Part shown: positions 12,893 through 25,195 of the stretch, piece by piece
Numbering within the stretch: position 1 is the first letter of the stretch
How the letters are laid out: each line of letters opens with the position of its first letter
Assembly (NCBI GenBank): GCA_023853785.1
Contig: JAJIRX010000040.1
Span: 1 to 64,000, forward strand
Origin: Psilocybe azurescens
Lineage: Eukaryota > Basidiomycota > Agaricomycetes > Agaricales > Agrocybaceae
DNA length: 64,000 bases
Reading direction: 5' to 3'
The notes under the pieces: model-generated
Databases searched by the model: none
Seen by the model: the letters and a program-made list of their open reading frames with translations, nothing else
What the model was told of the DNA's origin: nothing
Made by a program: the position numbers and the translations under genes

Positions 12893-13223
12893 ACAAGATT
12901 TTGTACTTCCTCGATGTTAAGTACTTATATGGCCGACTTTTTAGGTCACGCTCCACAGAACCATGAAGAGAATATCAGTACACTACCGTCATTTAACTAA
13001 TAAGATACGACCTGCGTTGCTAGCCCTAACAGAGATACTGTACCATTTTTGTCAAATATCTAATATTTTGGCCGAATTAATAGAAATGGGTACAGTACAC
13101 TGAACATAGAATCAAACTTTGCCACTCTTCATGAAAACCGGTTCCTCGTTCCTACTTTCTCGCTGACGTTGGCAAATATTTGCAAGACTTAAGATGAGAT
13201 GGGATACGTACTTTTGTCTGAGA

Positions 13224-13481
13224 CTAAATGGAAGATCCGCCAAAGACGTCTGGCCGAGGGAGGGCATCCAAACGGGTATCTCGAGCAGTTCGTAGGGAGA
13301 TTATAAGATGCAGTATGGCAGTTAAAATCATTAACGTGCCTCCGAAGTAGACAATGACCGTTGATATTTTTCCAAGACGCATGGATTGGTTGGGATATTC
13401 ATCAAAGCTTTCCGATTCCGCGTCTTCAACCAAAGCTTTTGTTTCTGGAAACAAAGAAACTGGGAAATATTGTGCGCTCAT
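13224..13481 (-). pseudogene. N-terminal fragment of a single-pass membrane protein
   Basis: An 85-codon frame from ATG 13481 encodes an acidic cytosolic start, one strong membrane helix (VYFGGTLMILTAILHLIISL) and then LPRPDVFGGSS. That layout matches the N-terminus of the agaric family seen complete at 17191-18195. A GTACGT donor lies just past the stop, and one missing T would carry the frame to it. No matching downstream exons are found between 12500 and 13200. I read it as a truncated paralogue. Confidence 0.45.
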
Positions 13482-13882
13482 CAGACGGTTGTTTCTGGTA
13501 TAGCAAATCTTTCAGAACGTCTGCATATCTTAACATTTTAAGGAACACCCACCTTTTCAACTAAACGGTATATGAAAACTTGGAAATAGAAAATGTACCT
13601 CAAGCGCCATGCTTATAAGGGATATCAGGCTGTGCCATTCTTGGAAAATGATGGGCGATGAATTTCCAAAAATAATGTAGTGTTCGTGAAGAATTTTCAG
13701 TCCACGATCGTACAATACGCGACTAATATAGCCCCATTTTTTATCTTCTCACCGTACTTATCGACGAATCCGGGGTAGAACGAAAGTCTGTTAATTTAAC
13801 TGGGATAATACTGGAAATATGGGGTTCAACGATTGGACCTATGCTACTCTTTAGACCGCTACCTGCCTATCTATCCTTTACC

Positions 13883-14536
13883 TCAATTAGAACCGTTAAT
13901 CCAAAGTTGCCAGTTTTCCTCCATGACATTGTAGACTACTTTCCAGTCTCTACAAGTATGCAGTTCTCCGTTATTCTCCGTCATAAAGTCTCGTTGAATA
14001 AAATCTCCCTTCTCAAGTGTCAGATCCGCCGAACAGAGTGACATTTGTCGCAGATAATCAAAGCAGTGTTTTATATGAGCTTGATCAATATGGCCGGGTG
14101 TATTCTGCAGCCCACTTGGCTCGAATGCTAGATTTAGGATGCGCAGGCAGTGTAGTTCATGGAACATTGTGACCATAAACAGCCGGCTCGAGCTACCCAA
14201 ACGGACGTATCCAACAGACGAAGATGTTAAGGAGAGCCACTGTGAGTCTGATTTCAGCCCTGCAACAGGGTACTTATTTTCTTCTTGGACCATAAATGTG
14301 ATTTCTGGAAGAGGCAAAATGGGCAGTGGAAGTGTCTCAGGAAAGTCATGCGCTCGATACGCTATGTGGAGATGTTTAGGATTCGGTTAAAAGAATGCTA
14401 GTGTAAAACAAAAATGTCGTACTGTATTTGGTAGAAATACCCGTGCTCCTTTCACTGTAACCATGCCACCCGATGTAGAACAGGTTAAAAACATGATAAA
14501 AATCCCTAGGGTAAGCAAGGTCGTCGAAGAAAACAT
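13883..14536 (-). CDS. UstYa-like (DUF3328) protein, intact HELHC motif
   Basis: The main exon (about 14361-13883) encodes a UstYa-type domain: an entry segment ending YVRLGSSSRLF, the metal-site motif FHELHCLRIL, the second motif HCFDYLRQMSLCSAD, and CRDWKVVY near the C-terminus. It starts after an acceptor at about 14362 and reads YRAHDFPETLPLP. The first exon is less sure: the best candidate starts at ATG 14536 and encodes a hydrophobic helix (LLTLGIFIMFL), giving the expected type II topology. The junction phase is off by one for that choice. The role is probably oxidation of a peptide or small metabolite in the secretory pathway, by family. This is the copy with both metal-site motifs intact and no frame break in the domain. 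Confidence 0.72.
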
Positions 14537-15404
14537 CTGGCTCGCGGAGATGTGTGTAAGTCTTGGAAGAGGCTGGATGAGACTGAGCACCCACTGCAGA
14601 GCGGAGAGACCATTGAGGCCTGATTGCATACTGGTTTTGCATAGGTTGTAAGCCTTCGCACGTTGAGTGGCAGTATTGCGTTATGAGGAGATACGAGCCT
14701 GTGTTCTCGAGTACATGTGCTAATAGGTATGTGAATGAATGTAATCTTAGGTCAGTGCCGGGTCAAACGAAATCCTCATATTTGGCCAGGGACCTATTTG
14801 GGTTTTGAATCACTTTGCTTAAGTCCAATATGATGCTTACCGAGCGCTCAGATACTGTACTATTTCGACAACGGGATCATGTCATGGGAACGCCCGAAAC
14901 AAATCAGAACCTCTTAAATTGGCCATCAAAACAAATTAAAAATCTGCTTCCCTCTATGGGACGGATTTTCAAAAGTTCTCAGCACTTGGTTGAAATATAA
15001 TCTCGTTTCCGCAGTTACACATTCTCCGCATACCCAGCACCAATAGTCCGAGTTTAAACTTAGAAGCAAAAAAAACATGAAAAATGTGATCGAGAAGATG
15101 TGCTCTAACAACGTCTGGTGTGGTTCCATCAGAAAAGATGCGGACTTATCACGATTTGTCACGCCTCCCTCATGGCTCGACTTTGTTCCCATCTGAGAAT
15201 CTAGCCTGGTCCTAGATAACGTCACAGAGTCATCCCATCAATTATTATCTCGTAACCAGTCCGTGCTGAATCTCCAGCACTTTCAGATAATATTACTCTA
15301 CGGAATAATTGAAGTCATTATTCGATGTGCCCTGTAAATCATGGACTGTGAAAACTACGAAACCTCCTCCTTGCGTCAACAAAATGTAATATCACAACCC
15401 TCTT

Positions 15405-15985
15405 CTAAAGGACCTCGAAGTTGTCGTCATTCTCCCACTCTTGATGATTCTTTGCTACCCAGCCGTATACTTCTGACCAGTCTCGACATTCATGAGTGAC
15501 ACCCCTCCATATGCGGCATGTACTGTCTCGCCGTTGACTGTACGTCTGAGTGATGTCAACTCCAGAGATATATCTGCGTTGCATAAGATGCTCTGACGCA
15601 GATAGGAAAGACAGTGGGTGAGGTGCATCATTCGCAGTGCGGTTGTATTAAGCCCTGCTCGATAATCTTCAATACTCCGACGAAAAGAATTAATGCAATG
15701 CATCTGGTGATACATTGAAACGAGGTAGTATGATCCGTCGAGCCGAACGAAACCCTTTCCGGGAGGGTAGAGTGTCTCCCATTCATCTGCGCTGTGGAAT
15801 GGATCACTTTCTGCGCCCAGGTATTCGAGTGCAGCTGAATGCGGAGTGATTGGAAGCGAAGGAGTGGATCTTCCTGAAAAACCAATCGATAAATAGTTCT
15901 CATAAGCAGGCTGTATGGAGTACTAACCGAAACCTATGACCTCAAACCGTACTACTATACTGAAAATATTTGCGAAAGTCGACAT
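15405..15985 (-). CDS. UstYa-like (DUF3328) protein (late frameshift)
   Basis: Exon 1 (15985-15928) encodes MSTFANIFSIVVRF and joins in phase through a 54-nt intron to exon 2 at 15873. Exon 2 carries the full UstYa domain: DEWETLYPPGKGFVRLDGSY, the metal motif YHQMHCIN, then HCLSYLRQSILCNADISLE. The last block (GVTHECRDWSEVY) lies in a second frame, reached if one base is added at the G run (CCCC on the plus strand) at 15502-15505. It then ends at 15405. Without that base the frame stops at 15455. The N-terminal helix is weak for this family. This is either a very recent pseudogene or a homopolymer miscall. It is convergent with the neighbour at 16408. Confidence 0.72.
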
Positions 15986-16407
15986 AAAAAGGCGAAGGCT
16001 AAGTAGTAGAGCATCCAGCGGGGGATTCAATCTGACCCATGGTTGACAACAAAATTAGGAAAACCGTTCCCTTTGCTTTATGATAATCTACAGTCCTGTT
16101 CTCCAAATCTTACTTGTCACTTGATACACTTCTATGCGCTGATGTCCCGCATACAATTTTAACGATCTCGGGTTTTGTTAGATCGTGAGACAACTATATA
16201 TCTGCCATGGTGGTGGTCAGCGAGTAAAAGCCTGATTAGGAAATTAGCATGATATAATTGAGAAATTTTAATATCATTATGGAGCACTAGCGAAAAGGAG
16301 CTCTGGAACAAGATTGATGGTACAAAGATATCTCATACCTTCCAACCTTATAAACGGTGGTAATATTTTTGTACTAATTTAGATTTGAGCCCTACAGCAC
16401 ACTAATC

Positions 16408-17075
16408 ATGCAATACGCAGTTCTCTCCACCTCTGCTGCTTACTTTGCCTTCAGTGCCATGGCGCTATCATTGCTCCTGAATATTACAAATCTCGCCATT
16501 CTTCATATTGAAAGTTTGTGAAATTTTGTTTCTCCATTATAGGAAACATATTGATGAGTCGTCCTAGATTATTCGCCAGATAATCATCCTTCATCTCTAC
16601 CCTTGAAACTCCGGGAGGTTGCCCACTCCGTAGCAAGTCCTCCAGAAGGCCGATATGGTCTGAACAACGCTAAGGATTGGAGGTCCCTTATTCCCCATCA
16701 CGGGTTTGTCCGACTTGCTGACAACAGTTCTGACATCTACGAACTATCCATGTATCACCAACTTCACTGCTTAATGGGTTATAGGCAATATTTCAACTGG
16801 ATGCTCGACGGAATCGAAATAACGACACACGCAGCGGAGCACTCAATCACTGCTCATCATATCTCACGCAGCTGATGATGTGTGCTGCGGATACGACCCT
16901 GGAGCCAACCATAACGGCCATTCATAACACGACAGGGCGGAGGGTGCACGCTGTGACTTCTTTGGGTGTAATTCACAGATGCCGCGATTGGATACAAGTC
17001 CAGGATTGGGTTAAGGAGAAATATTACAGATGGAAAGCAGAGGAGAAGCACTATCAAGGCGAAGACCTCAATTAA
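16408..17075 (+). CDS. UstYa-like (DUF3328) protein (internal frameshift)
   Basis: Exon 1 (16408-16513) encodes a type II anchor (YFAFSAMALSLLLNITNLA). It joins in phase across a 66-nt intron to exon 2 at 16580. The domain follows: GFVRLADNSSDIYELSM, the motif YHQLHCLMGY, then HCSSYLTQLMMCAAD and CRDWIQVQDW. Between the two motifs the frame changes at about 16840-16845: one C (CAC.TC) is missing, after which the second half reads open to the stop at 17075. Restoring a single base would give a normal-length family member of about 195 residues. The metal-site histidines and cysteines are all present. Confidence 0.72.
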
Positions 17076-17190
17076 ACCGCAGTGTTGAGGGTAAAGGTAC
17101 ACTGCTTCACACGATTTAAACCATGATGCTTCAGTACCAAAAATACGCTTCGAAAATGATTGAACATTGTCAGTAAATTCTCGACAGCCT

Positions 17191-18195
17191 CTAACTACGC
17201 AATCCGTTCTTTTTCAATCTGATCTGTTTCATGTATAGACCTAGAGCAGGTTTAACGAAGTCAAACATATGAAATGAGATTTGTTCATACCATTCGGAGA
17301 CTCTCTATCTTGCCAAAACTCTACGTGGCATTTCGGGGTTTTTTGGGAGCATGCGACTTCAAACGTGAAGAAAGATCCAGAAGGGCAGTCAAACTCTTGA
17401 GATGTCCATGTTTCGTTATTCTTGAAAAAGATTGCTCAAAGACGCGACGCCTGGGAGGAGCAAATTTCCAGGAATTTGGAGCATAGCGAGAAATTTCTCC
17501 AACACTGTTTAACTCCCATATTTCAATTGAGTCATTCGACCCAGATTGAACTATGACTCCGGGATCCAAAGTTTTCGTTCGAGTGGGTAGCATGGCTTCA
17601 AGCGCACAGCGCTCAAACCCGAAATCGAGGCTTCGGAATTGTATAACTGTTGTTGTCTTCACGCAACATATGTGGATATAAATTCGTCAAAGATAATTAA
17701 ATGAGGTACTTACACTTTCAGAAACCAAGAAATGCCGATCGTCTGGGTACACTGTTCCGGCAAATGTCAAATATTGCCGACTATCCTCACGAAGAATTCG
17801 TGTCTGATCGGATGCCTCTAGCTGCATTAAAACCTGGGCATAACTAAACTTCACGGCCTCAATGCCTCTGGTTGGCTGATAGCTTTGTTTAAATTCATGT
17901 ACTGGCCTAGCTGACGAGGAGTGGCTGTATTGGTAGATGACATGAAAGAAACGTGGATTATCCCAGTAGCCAATAGGAAAGAAATAATGGAAAGCGCAAG
18001 AGAAACGAGGATAACCGGGATAACCCAGACATGCGCTTTTGAGTGATGATTAGTGACATAGATACGGAAAAAGAAGAGAAAATAAGTACAGTATTGCATT
18101 CTCTTGGAAAGCGATCTCTGAACAGATCTAAAATCGTTAAAGTCATCATGGTCATCCCCAGTTAATGACAAGTATTCCTCCCGTGACACTGGCAT
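17191..18195 (-). CDS. Single-pass membrane protein, agaric But2-like family (two frameshifts)
   Basis: Three exons are visible: 18195 to about 17714, about 17656-17270, and a short last exon ending at 17191. The N-terminus is acidic (MPVSREEYLSLTGDDHDD) and is followed by a membrane helix (VIPVILVSLALSIISFLLA). A region resembling agaric proteins annotated as But2 C-terminal-domain-like comes next: QFRSLDFGFERCALEAMLP, IEIWEL, then FDCPSGSFFTFEVACS and CHVEFWQDRES. The frame shifts at 17865-17866 (GG run) and again at the T5 run (AAAAA on the plus strand) at 17425-17429. Each needs one added base. All conserved blocks survive. The helix placement suggests a luminal or extracellular domain. 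I do not know its function; it is grouped here with UstYa-like genes. Confidence 0.6.
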
Positions 18196-19533
18196 GAATG
18201 ATAACGGCTGAACGAGTCAAAGAAGCGGAGTTGTGTCTAACTAGATTCTTGAGTGGGATCACTGGGGTGAGTGTATTCTCCCCAGACCTTCTGTATACTC
18301 TCACACTCGTACTCGGATGGTCAATTTGATGAGTAAGTAATATTTTGAGAAAGAATCCTTCTCCTGATGACCGTGACATCGGTAATGTCATGTGGCTATA
18401 AATATCAACTCGCCAGTACCATCAGCCAGAACATAAATCGCAGTCCTCAAACCACATCAGCCTTCTAATAATAAGTTTTCCTGTCAATTCTTCTATCCAA
18501 TGGAAGCGAGATTTCATTTCTGAAGACCTGTTACGGTGGCATTCCCACATACCATACCAGTTTTGATTCAAGGTCAGAACTTTCCCTCCAGTGCATCATG
18601 TTTACAAAAATCTGAACCCACCCCTGGCAGCACTTTGGGGCCTTTAGACCCTATATTACCACCCCCTTTCAAAGGTTCCATTTTGACTAAATCTAAGTCG
18701 TTTTCTGTAATATATTTTCACTCTATATTTTCTTACATTTATATGCCTTGACCTGTATACAAGCTACAAGTCATCAAGTTAAGGATTTCTGCAGGGAATA
18801 CTTCCACAGATGGACAGGAATGGACATGCATACAGAGAAGCCAATTAAATAATACCACGTATTGATAAACTTTGTTCAAAAAGCTACTACCATAAGTCAA
18901 GAGATTCTTGCTTGGACTGCAAGGCGGAAATTCTATCCTACCGCTGAACAGATTTAGAGCGCTGTGGCTATTATACGTGCCACAGAAAACCGGCGCGTCC
19001 AAATGGCCAGCCTGGAATGATAATTAGATCATAGTCAGATCGGGTGTAAATGTTAATTTTATCAGGACCATCCAAAGATGTTTGAAAGCATCTTGCAGGA
19101 TGAAAAATGATGCCATTTATTTATAGATCGTCCTAGATGATGAGGGCCTCTTAGCGGGGTTTACTCCCCTGTTAACTCCCCAAAAGGCCCTCATCATCTT
19201 GATTAAATACCATAGATGGGAGAACCACGGATACCGGTGCTCAGCGATGAACTTGTCGATTAACTCCGCCTCACTATGTACTTTGATCCATGACTATCGG
19301 TGTAGCTTGTCAAGCATGGTTCTCATCCATAATCGGTTTCGGTATTACTTTTAGATGAGCGCAGGGATATCCGCGCGCATTGAAACGATCATCAATGTCC
19401 TACTTCGTGATCATGCAGTTTAAAGATGAACGTGGTAGAGGCCCGGCGCATGGGCGCTGTGGAGTGAGCATAACCTGATGTTTCCATTCTAGAATCGTTA
19501 TAAAGTGAGGACAAGTTAGGCGCTCGGTCACCA
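18196..19533. other. Intergenic stretch with one perfect hairpin
   Basis: No supportable gene is visible. The only structure is the 14-bp inverted repeat at 19136-19198. An 87-codon minus-strand frame at 18739-19002 has no recognisable motif. Confidence 0.4.
19136..19198. repeat. Perfect 14-bp inverted repeat (hairpin)
   Basis: GATGATGAGGGCCT at 19136-19149 is exactly reverse-complementary to 19185-19198. The 35-nt loop contains a second, smaller pairing (GCGGGG with CTCCCC-like words). No T-run follows. It could be a fold-back repeat relic, or a transcribed hairpin. Confidence 0.5.
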
Positions 19534-20777
19534 ATGGCTTCGCCGGGACTCCATCTACCTGCTTCCTGGTCCACGGATGAGCCGCATGCACTCCTATGGT
19601 TCGAGCAAGCCATCAATGCCGGCGTCAGTATCGGATGTATGGCTTACGGTGGAGACAATTTTCTCCGTTTCTTTGGAATATGTACTGACTTCAAGGCTTG
19701 TATTCTCCAGGAATACATATCGCAGTATTTGCGACGTGTACCTACTATCTTATCAAGGAAAAGAAATTCTCTTGGTTCTATCAAGTATACATCACCGTCC
19801 TCTTTATCCTGGCGTCAACAAATATCGCTTGCAACGTACGGTTTAGTGAATTATCATGGATTGATGAACGCAACTTTCCTGGGGGTAAGACCTTTAGTCC
19901 ATATTTCCAGAGTACGTTATTAACCTCTCTTTCATTAAAGGCCCCAGTGCGTTTATTGAGTTGGAGGACAACCTTCCTGTCCATATCATCGGTGACGCTG
20001 CCGCGAATGCCATTACATTAATGGTGGACTCTCTTCTTGTATCATTGTTACTCCACAAATCTATTTTCACATATTAATTTATCCACTCAACAGATTTATC
20101 GCTGCTATATTATATGCCAAGGGAAGTGGTATATTGTAATAGTTCCCATCTTGACTCTGGTCGCATCAACGAGTGAGTACGAAGGACTTGGTCTCCATTC
20201 CATAGCAATCTGACCGTCTGCCCTAGTCTTGTCAATTCTACGGACAATCTCGGCGGCTCAACCTGCATCTAGTCTGTTTGCTCAGAACTCAGTTCGTTTT
20301 GGGCTTCCATACTGGGCATTGTCTATGTCCCTTAATATGCTCGTTACAAGCATTATCGTAACCCGATTATGGATGGCCAGACGGAGTTTTAAATCAGCAC
20401 TTGACCACGAACAGCTATCCATGTATACGGGAATTGCAGCGATGCTCATTGAATCAGCCCTTCCGTATTCGGTGGTCAGCTTAATCCTTATCATATTATA
20501 TGGCAAAGGAAACACGGCCGAAATCTTGTTCATCCCACTCCTTCCTCACGTTCAGGTGAGTAGATCTTTACTTCCGTTAGGATAAACGGAATTAAATTTA
20601 TCATTGCAGTGTATCGCCCCGGAGCTTATTATTATTCGTGTTCGGATGGGGCAGGCTTGGTCTAGGACTACATTATCCGCGGCTTCCCCTGTGTCCCCAA
20701 TGAAGTTCGCTCGTAATGCATCATCTACATCGGCTCCAGTTTTAGATGTCTCCGGCGGTAAAATAGACAATGTCTAA
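19534..20777 (+). CDS. Seven-helix membrane protein, agaric receptor-like family (intact)
   Basis: Six exons (19534-19648, 19711-19884, 19941-20038, 20094-20172, 20227-20555, 20610-20777) join in perfect phase. The product is about 320 residues with seven hydrophobic segments. Recognisable family blocks include ALLWFEQAINAGVSIGC, CTYYLIKEKKFSWFYQVYIT, WIDERNFPGG, IYRCYIICQGKWYIVIV, SVRFGLPYWALSMSLNMLVT, MLIESALPYSVVSLILIILY and CIAPELIIIRVRMGQAW, followed by a polar cytosolic tail. Introns are 53-62 nt. This is one of the abundant agaric multi-copy 7TM families of unknown ligand. Unlike most neighbours it shows no frame break, so it serves as an internal control for sequence quality. Confidence 0.88.
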
Positions 20778-23248
20778 CTTTATAGTGTATATACTTGAAT
20801 AAATAAGTACTGGTCCTTTTCCGATGACAGATCTTCGCTCTGAAAGCTCTGCAAATCGCAGCGGATCAAGAGGTTGATTAATCATCACCGAGACAGCTTG
20901 GCTCTGAGCAGTGGTCCAGTCCCAACAAAGGAATAACTGGATCGTACGTAAGTAGAGGAAGAACTTGTCAACATCCGCACATATACGAAGCATTACAACC
21001 TCTCATATGCTGTATACGGTAGCCTTTCATATGATCTTGGATATGGCAGACTATCGATCCACATGTATCGCTCGCTAATTTGCTGTACCAGACCGATAGA
21101 GTCCTGAATTGTTAATGGAAGTCAATTTCTGAGGTCACATAGTGAACCTGTTAAATTTGACCATTTAATCGGACGGCCTTGGACAATTACAATCATGCAT
21201 GAGCAGGTGAGGGACTTGTAAAGCTGCAGCTAGTTGCTATGTGGTGCTATTTCAGCTTGGGTCTCAATTTTTACTATCATGATGGTGATGTAAATCGTGC
21301 CAAAGCGCGATGGGAGATGAGTCGTTCGCGTGGCTTGTGGGGTATTAGAATTTGTTCGTGAAAGCAAAGGAATAGAGCGCCGCGTAGTGCAGCATGTTCA
21401 TCCCTCTGAGGTCTCATGTTGCATACCAGTGGATACGTCCCTGGAGCTGGTCAGAGACTATAACGAGTCCGATGACACTGTGCGGCACTCTGTCCCTTTT
21501 CAAGAACGAGAATCAAGACGCTGTACCGTAGGTCGTGTGAAAGTGAAATGGGAGCTATAAGATTGAGCTGGGCAGTAGTTGAATTGTACAAATAAAACAG
21601 AAGGCCAAAGTCCAAAGAAGAGCCTATAGACAAACGACCATATGCACGAAAGAGTGGTATCAACCTTTGTTTAATTTTGCGAATTACTACTGCCGCACGC
21701 CAATGCGTTTACATCCATATCCACATCCGCGATGCGTGATTAATCCGGTAGGAGACTTATAATGAGTGATTACGTGGCACCCTTTAGCCTTGGATAAAGA
21801 TGGTGCTGCAGGTATTTTCTAGTTGGGACCCAGAGTAGTTTAATACCAGATAAGTTGAAAGAGACTGCTGCGTCACCCTGTGAACGGAAAGAATCTTGAA
21901 GGCTGTCGATAGTCGTAGTCATTTGTTTCTCGAGGAATTCTCAACGACGACGAATGGATATATCCCAGGGACAGTATTGAGCCATTGAGCCCAGAGATAG
22001 CGCACGAAGAGGAAGGTGTACTCAAGTGCAAGTCCTTGAAGTTGAAACCAAAATATGGCGGGATCGGCTCTGAGTCAAGAAAAGGATTGGGAGGAGCGAT
22101 CCGCCCCAAGATCATATACGACAATGGTTATTTAAGAAGCTGAGAGGACCAAGGTGCGGTCGAATAAACCACTGCAGCTGCAGATGAGACACGAAGAAAG
22201 ATGCATAGCACGAGGACGGGAGTTGGACCACACAGCGTCAACTTGTGAACGCGAAGGGATCTTTGAGTGGACGGATCGTCTTCTGTTTATTTGGGTATTT
22301 CTCACTTCGATGATGAGATTCGAAGGGAGGAATATTGAGTGTTGAGCCACAGGCCATGGCCATCACTGAGAAGAATAGTGTCGAGGCATTGTTGAAGACC
22401 GCACTTGGCACTTTCAACGTCGAGGAGAAATTGACGTAGAGCGGTGGATTGAATAGTGATATAGAGTGTTCAAAAGAAGCTCCAGAAGATGTCGGGGAGC
22501 TGGAATTGAGAGGTCAGTCGTATAATGCACGGCCACAGACGAGGCACGAGGGAACCTGCAAAAAACAAGAACCAATGCCGAAGCAACAGCGGCAACCGTG
22601 ATGGATATACAAAGGAATGTGCATAAGCGTTCACAAGGTCCACTATTCAGTCTTGACTACCCCGTGCTAACGAAGAATGCACGGCATGTGAGTTGAAGGG
22701 GATTCTGAAAGAACAAGGACGAGGTCACAACGGTAAAAGTGATGCTACGAGAAAACTACTCACAAAATAATACCCAGTCTGGGCTCGCAAGCCCTTTATG
22801 TATCCCATATCTCTGACAAAACACTGCCTCAAGAACGAAGAGTGAATGGTTCTTCGTGTTGAGCATATGAAAAACATGGGAAGGAATGACTGAAAAACAA
22901 GACACAGCTACTGGAAACGGAGTGACGTTACAAGCAAGCAAGTACAAACAGCGACGACGGCTGAGCAAATGGGTCGTCTTCAAGTCATTCCGGTATCCAC
23001 TGCAGTCTGTCAGCCAGGAGCTGTGCTCTGAATACTTCTTTAAGGTCCTGACTCTGACTTTTCGAAATAAATATCCTCTTACATTGCTCCCTGGACCCGT
23101 CCTTCATTATCATTTCTGGTTCTGCTACTTACTGCTTTACTCTGAATTCCATTCTGCGCATATCACTCATCCGCGTCATCCGATTCGCATCTCGATATCC
23201 AGTAATCCCATCCACGGAATTGCATCTTGAGCTACTATAAAAGATTGG
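20778..23248. other. 2.5 kb without a confident gene
   Basis: Several short minus-strand frames around 21870-22980 look weakly protein-like: one phase contains LRQFLLDVESAKCGLQQCLD near 22420, another several hydrophobic runs. No exon chain with consistent splice sites could be built. A diverged multi-exon gene is possible. No repeats are seen. Confidence 0.3.
23236..23243 (+). promoter_or_regulatory. TATA-box-like sequence
   Basis: TATAAAAG lies 6 bp before the first in-frame ATG (23249) of the DUF6699 gene and 30 bp before the second (23273). If it is used, transcription would begin after 23249, favouring ATG 23273 or 23279 as the real start. Confidence 0.35.
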
Positions 23249-25195
23249 ATGTACACACCGCCAAGCGCCAACATGTCGATGCCGCCGCTGGTCGACAACC
23301 CGCCCTTCATCCCCCCGTCGCACGGTGGCGAGCCGGGATTCTTCGATGCCTTTCCTGGGGCCCGTAGTGGCGGAGGAGGAGGAGGAAATCCGTATCCGGG
23401 GTAAGTACCGAGCATTTCTTATGATTCATATTTATCCCATTAACTAACTGTACCGTTCCTCCTATCCTACTCGCTTATTCACTGGCTTTATCTATCTTTT
23501 CAACGTGTTTTACCTATCAACATTGATATCGACATCGACACTCTTCAGCCCATCTACGTGGGCTCCTCCAGGGCACACACCCTACCCTACCCACCCGCTC
23601 CCACTCAGTCCGTGGTCGCCTCCAAACAGCGCCCCTGCAGGTATAGGCGGATGGCCGTACAGCGGATACACCGCCGCCGGCCCACCAATGTACGGCCCTA
23701 TGTCTGCTGGTCCGCAGCCTGCAAGTCCATGGGGTCCTCCTCCCACTCTAGGTGGGGGAGGGGGTAGTCCGTACCATGCGCAATGGACCCCGGGTGGCTA
23801 TACTGCCGCTTTCCCAGGCGCGGGACCATCACACCAGTCGCAACCACATACACCATATGCACCAGGGACACCGTACGCGGCGCCTGGTACACCATTCGAG
23901 TCGTCGGTCGGACAGCCGATCACTGGGGGTTGGTTCGGGCGGGATGCTGGCGGGGGTGGCGGTGGCGGTGGTGGTGGTGGGGGAGGTGTATGGGGAGAGA
24001 AGACAGGATGGGGAGAGAAGACAGGATGGGAAGCCCCGGGATGGGACTGGCACGTCGAGGAGGAACGTACCCGCGCTCTCGAGAAAGAGAAGAAGAAGAA
24101 AAGGCGGAAGAGTAGCGAATACGGTCATGAAGACGACTGGGCCGCGCTCGGGTGGAACTTGGGCCACAGTTCCTCGATGAAGCGCTCGAATTCGCAGGGT
24201 CCCCATCAGGTCAGAAGACCTTCGCTGCATCGCTCCTCATCTTGGGGTGCCCACAACACACACGCTCACAATTCTCCCTGGACTCGTAATGTTCACATCA
24301 CCCCGGAATACGCCCAAGGCGATATCTACGACGAGAACAACCTCGCAAAAAGGCCGAGAGATTGGAGGCCAGATTATAACCCGCGCCAGGGGCTGTTACC
24401 CGCTGTGGCGGCTGCGATGGGCGGGTTGGGGAGGAGGGTGTCAAGTGTTAAAGGTGAGATTTTTGTTCTTTTCAAACCCTCCTCTGCTTTTCTTTTCCTT
24501 TTCCTTTCCCATGCCATCCCTCCATTTCAATTATATATATATAAAAACTCACCTAATGCACTCCCTATCATAGAATACCACGACCCCGTCCGGCGCCAAA
24601 TTCACCCCCTCTTCGACCTGACCACCCTCTCCCCAGCCCTCTCCTTCTCCCTGCGCTCTCCTCCCTCCTCCTCCTCCCTCTCTCCGCCCCACCTCAAATT
24701 CTTCCGCCTCGCCCGCCCCCACAACCCCATCGACCTCCTCCAGCTCGCCACGCACCCCGCCACCCCCTTCCTCCGCATAATGCACCCCAAGCTGCCGTGG
24801 TACATAGACGTCGTGGAGAGCAGGCCGAACGGCGTGCTCGTGGGGGATGTGCTGGAGCAGGTGCTGCGGCAGCTGCATGTGAGCGTGCGGGGACGGCATT
24901 ATTGGAACGATGTTCTGGGCACCGAGGAGAGACGGGAGGTTGCGCGGGCGTTTGAGGACAGGGTGAGAGCGTATGGGGAGGGCGAGGGGCTGAGTCCCGA
25001 GGAGCGGGAGCGGTGGGAGAGGGAGAGAAGTGTGTGGGGGATAGGGGGCGAGAACAGTTGAAGAGGGAGCGGGTGGAGGATGTGGTACGCAGGGGGATCG
25101 TGCAGGTTGATTTTTTGGGAAGCAAGTTTTGGTTGGAAGGGCTTGTGAGAGGGCCGAAGGGCGTGTGGGAGATGAGGACTGCTTCCGTGGATTGA
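23249..25195 (+). CDS. DUF6699-domain protein (one late frameshift)
   Basis: Three exons (to 23400, 23549-24453, from 24574) encode a long Pro/Gly-rich region with a glycine run near 23950-23985 and two copies of a GWGEKT unit. A charged Arg/Lys stretch and then the conserved C-terminal domain follow: HPLFDLTTLSPALSF, LPWYIDVVESRPNGVLVGDV and HYWNDVLGTEER. This matches DUF6699, common in agaric proteins and of unknown function. The family end (VDFLGSKFWLEGLV...WEM) is present, but in a second frame reached by one added base in the G-rich tract 25014-25045. It then ends at 25195. Without it the protein stops at 25061. A splice explanation was tried and gives a stop. The start could be 23249 or 23273. 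Confidence 0.72.

Noticed and set aside
25010..25060. A 45-nt intron to explain the DUF6699 frameshift
   Set aside because: The only GT...AG pair lacks a pyrimidine tract and would create a stop codon at the junction.
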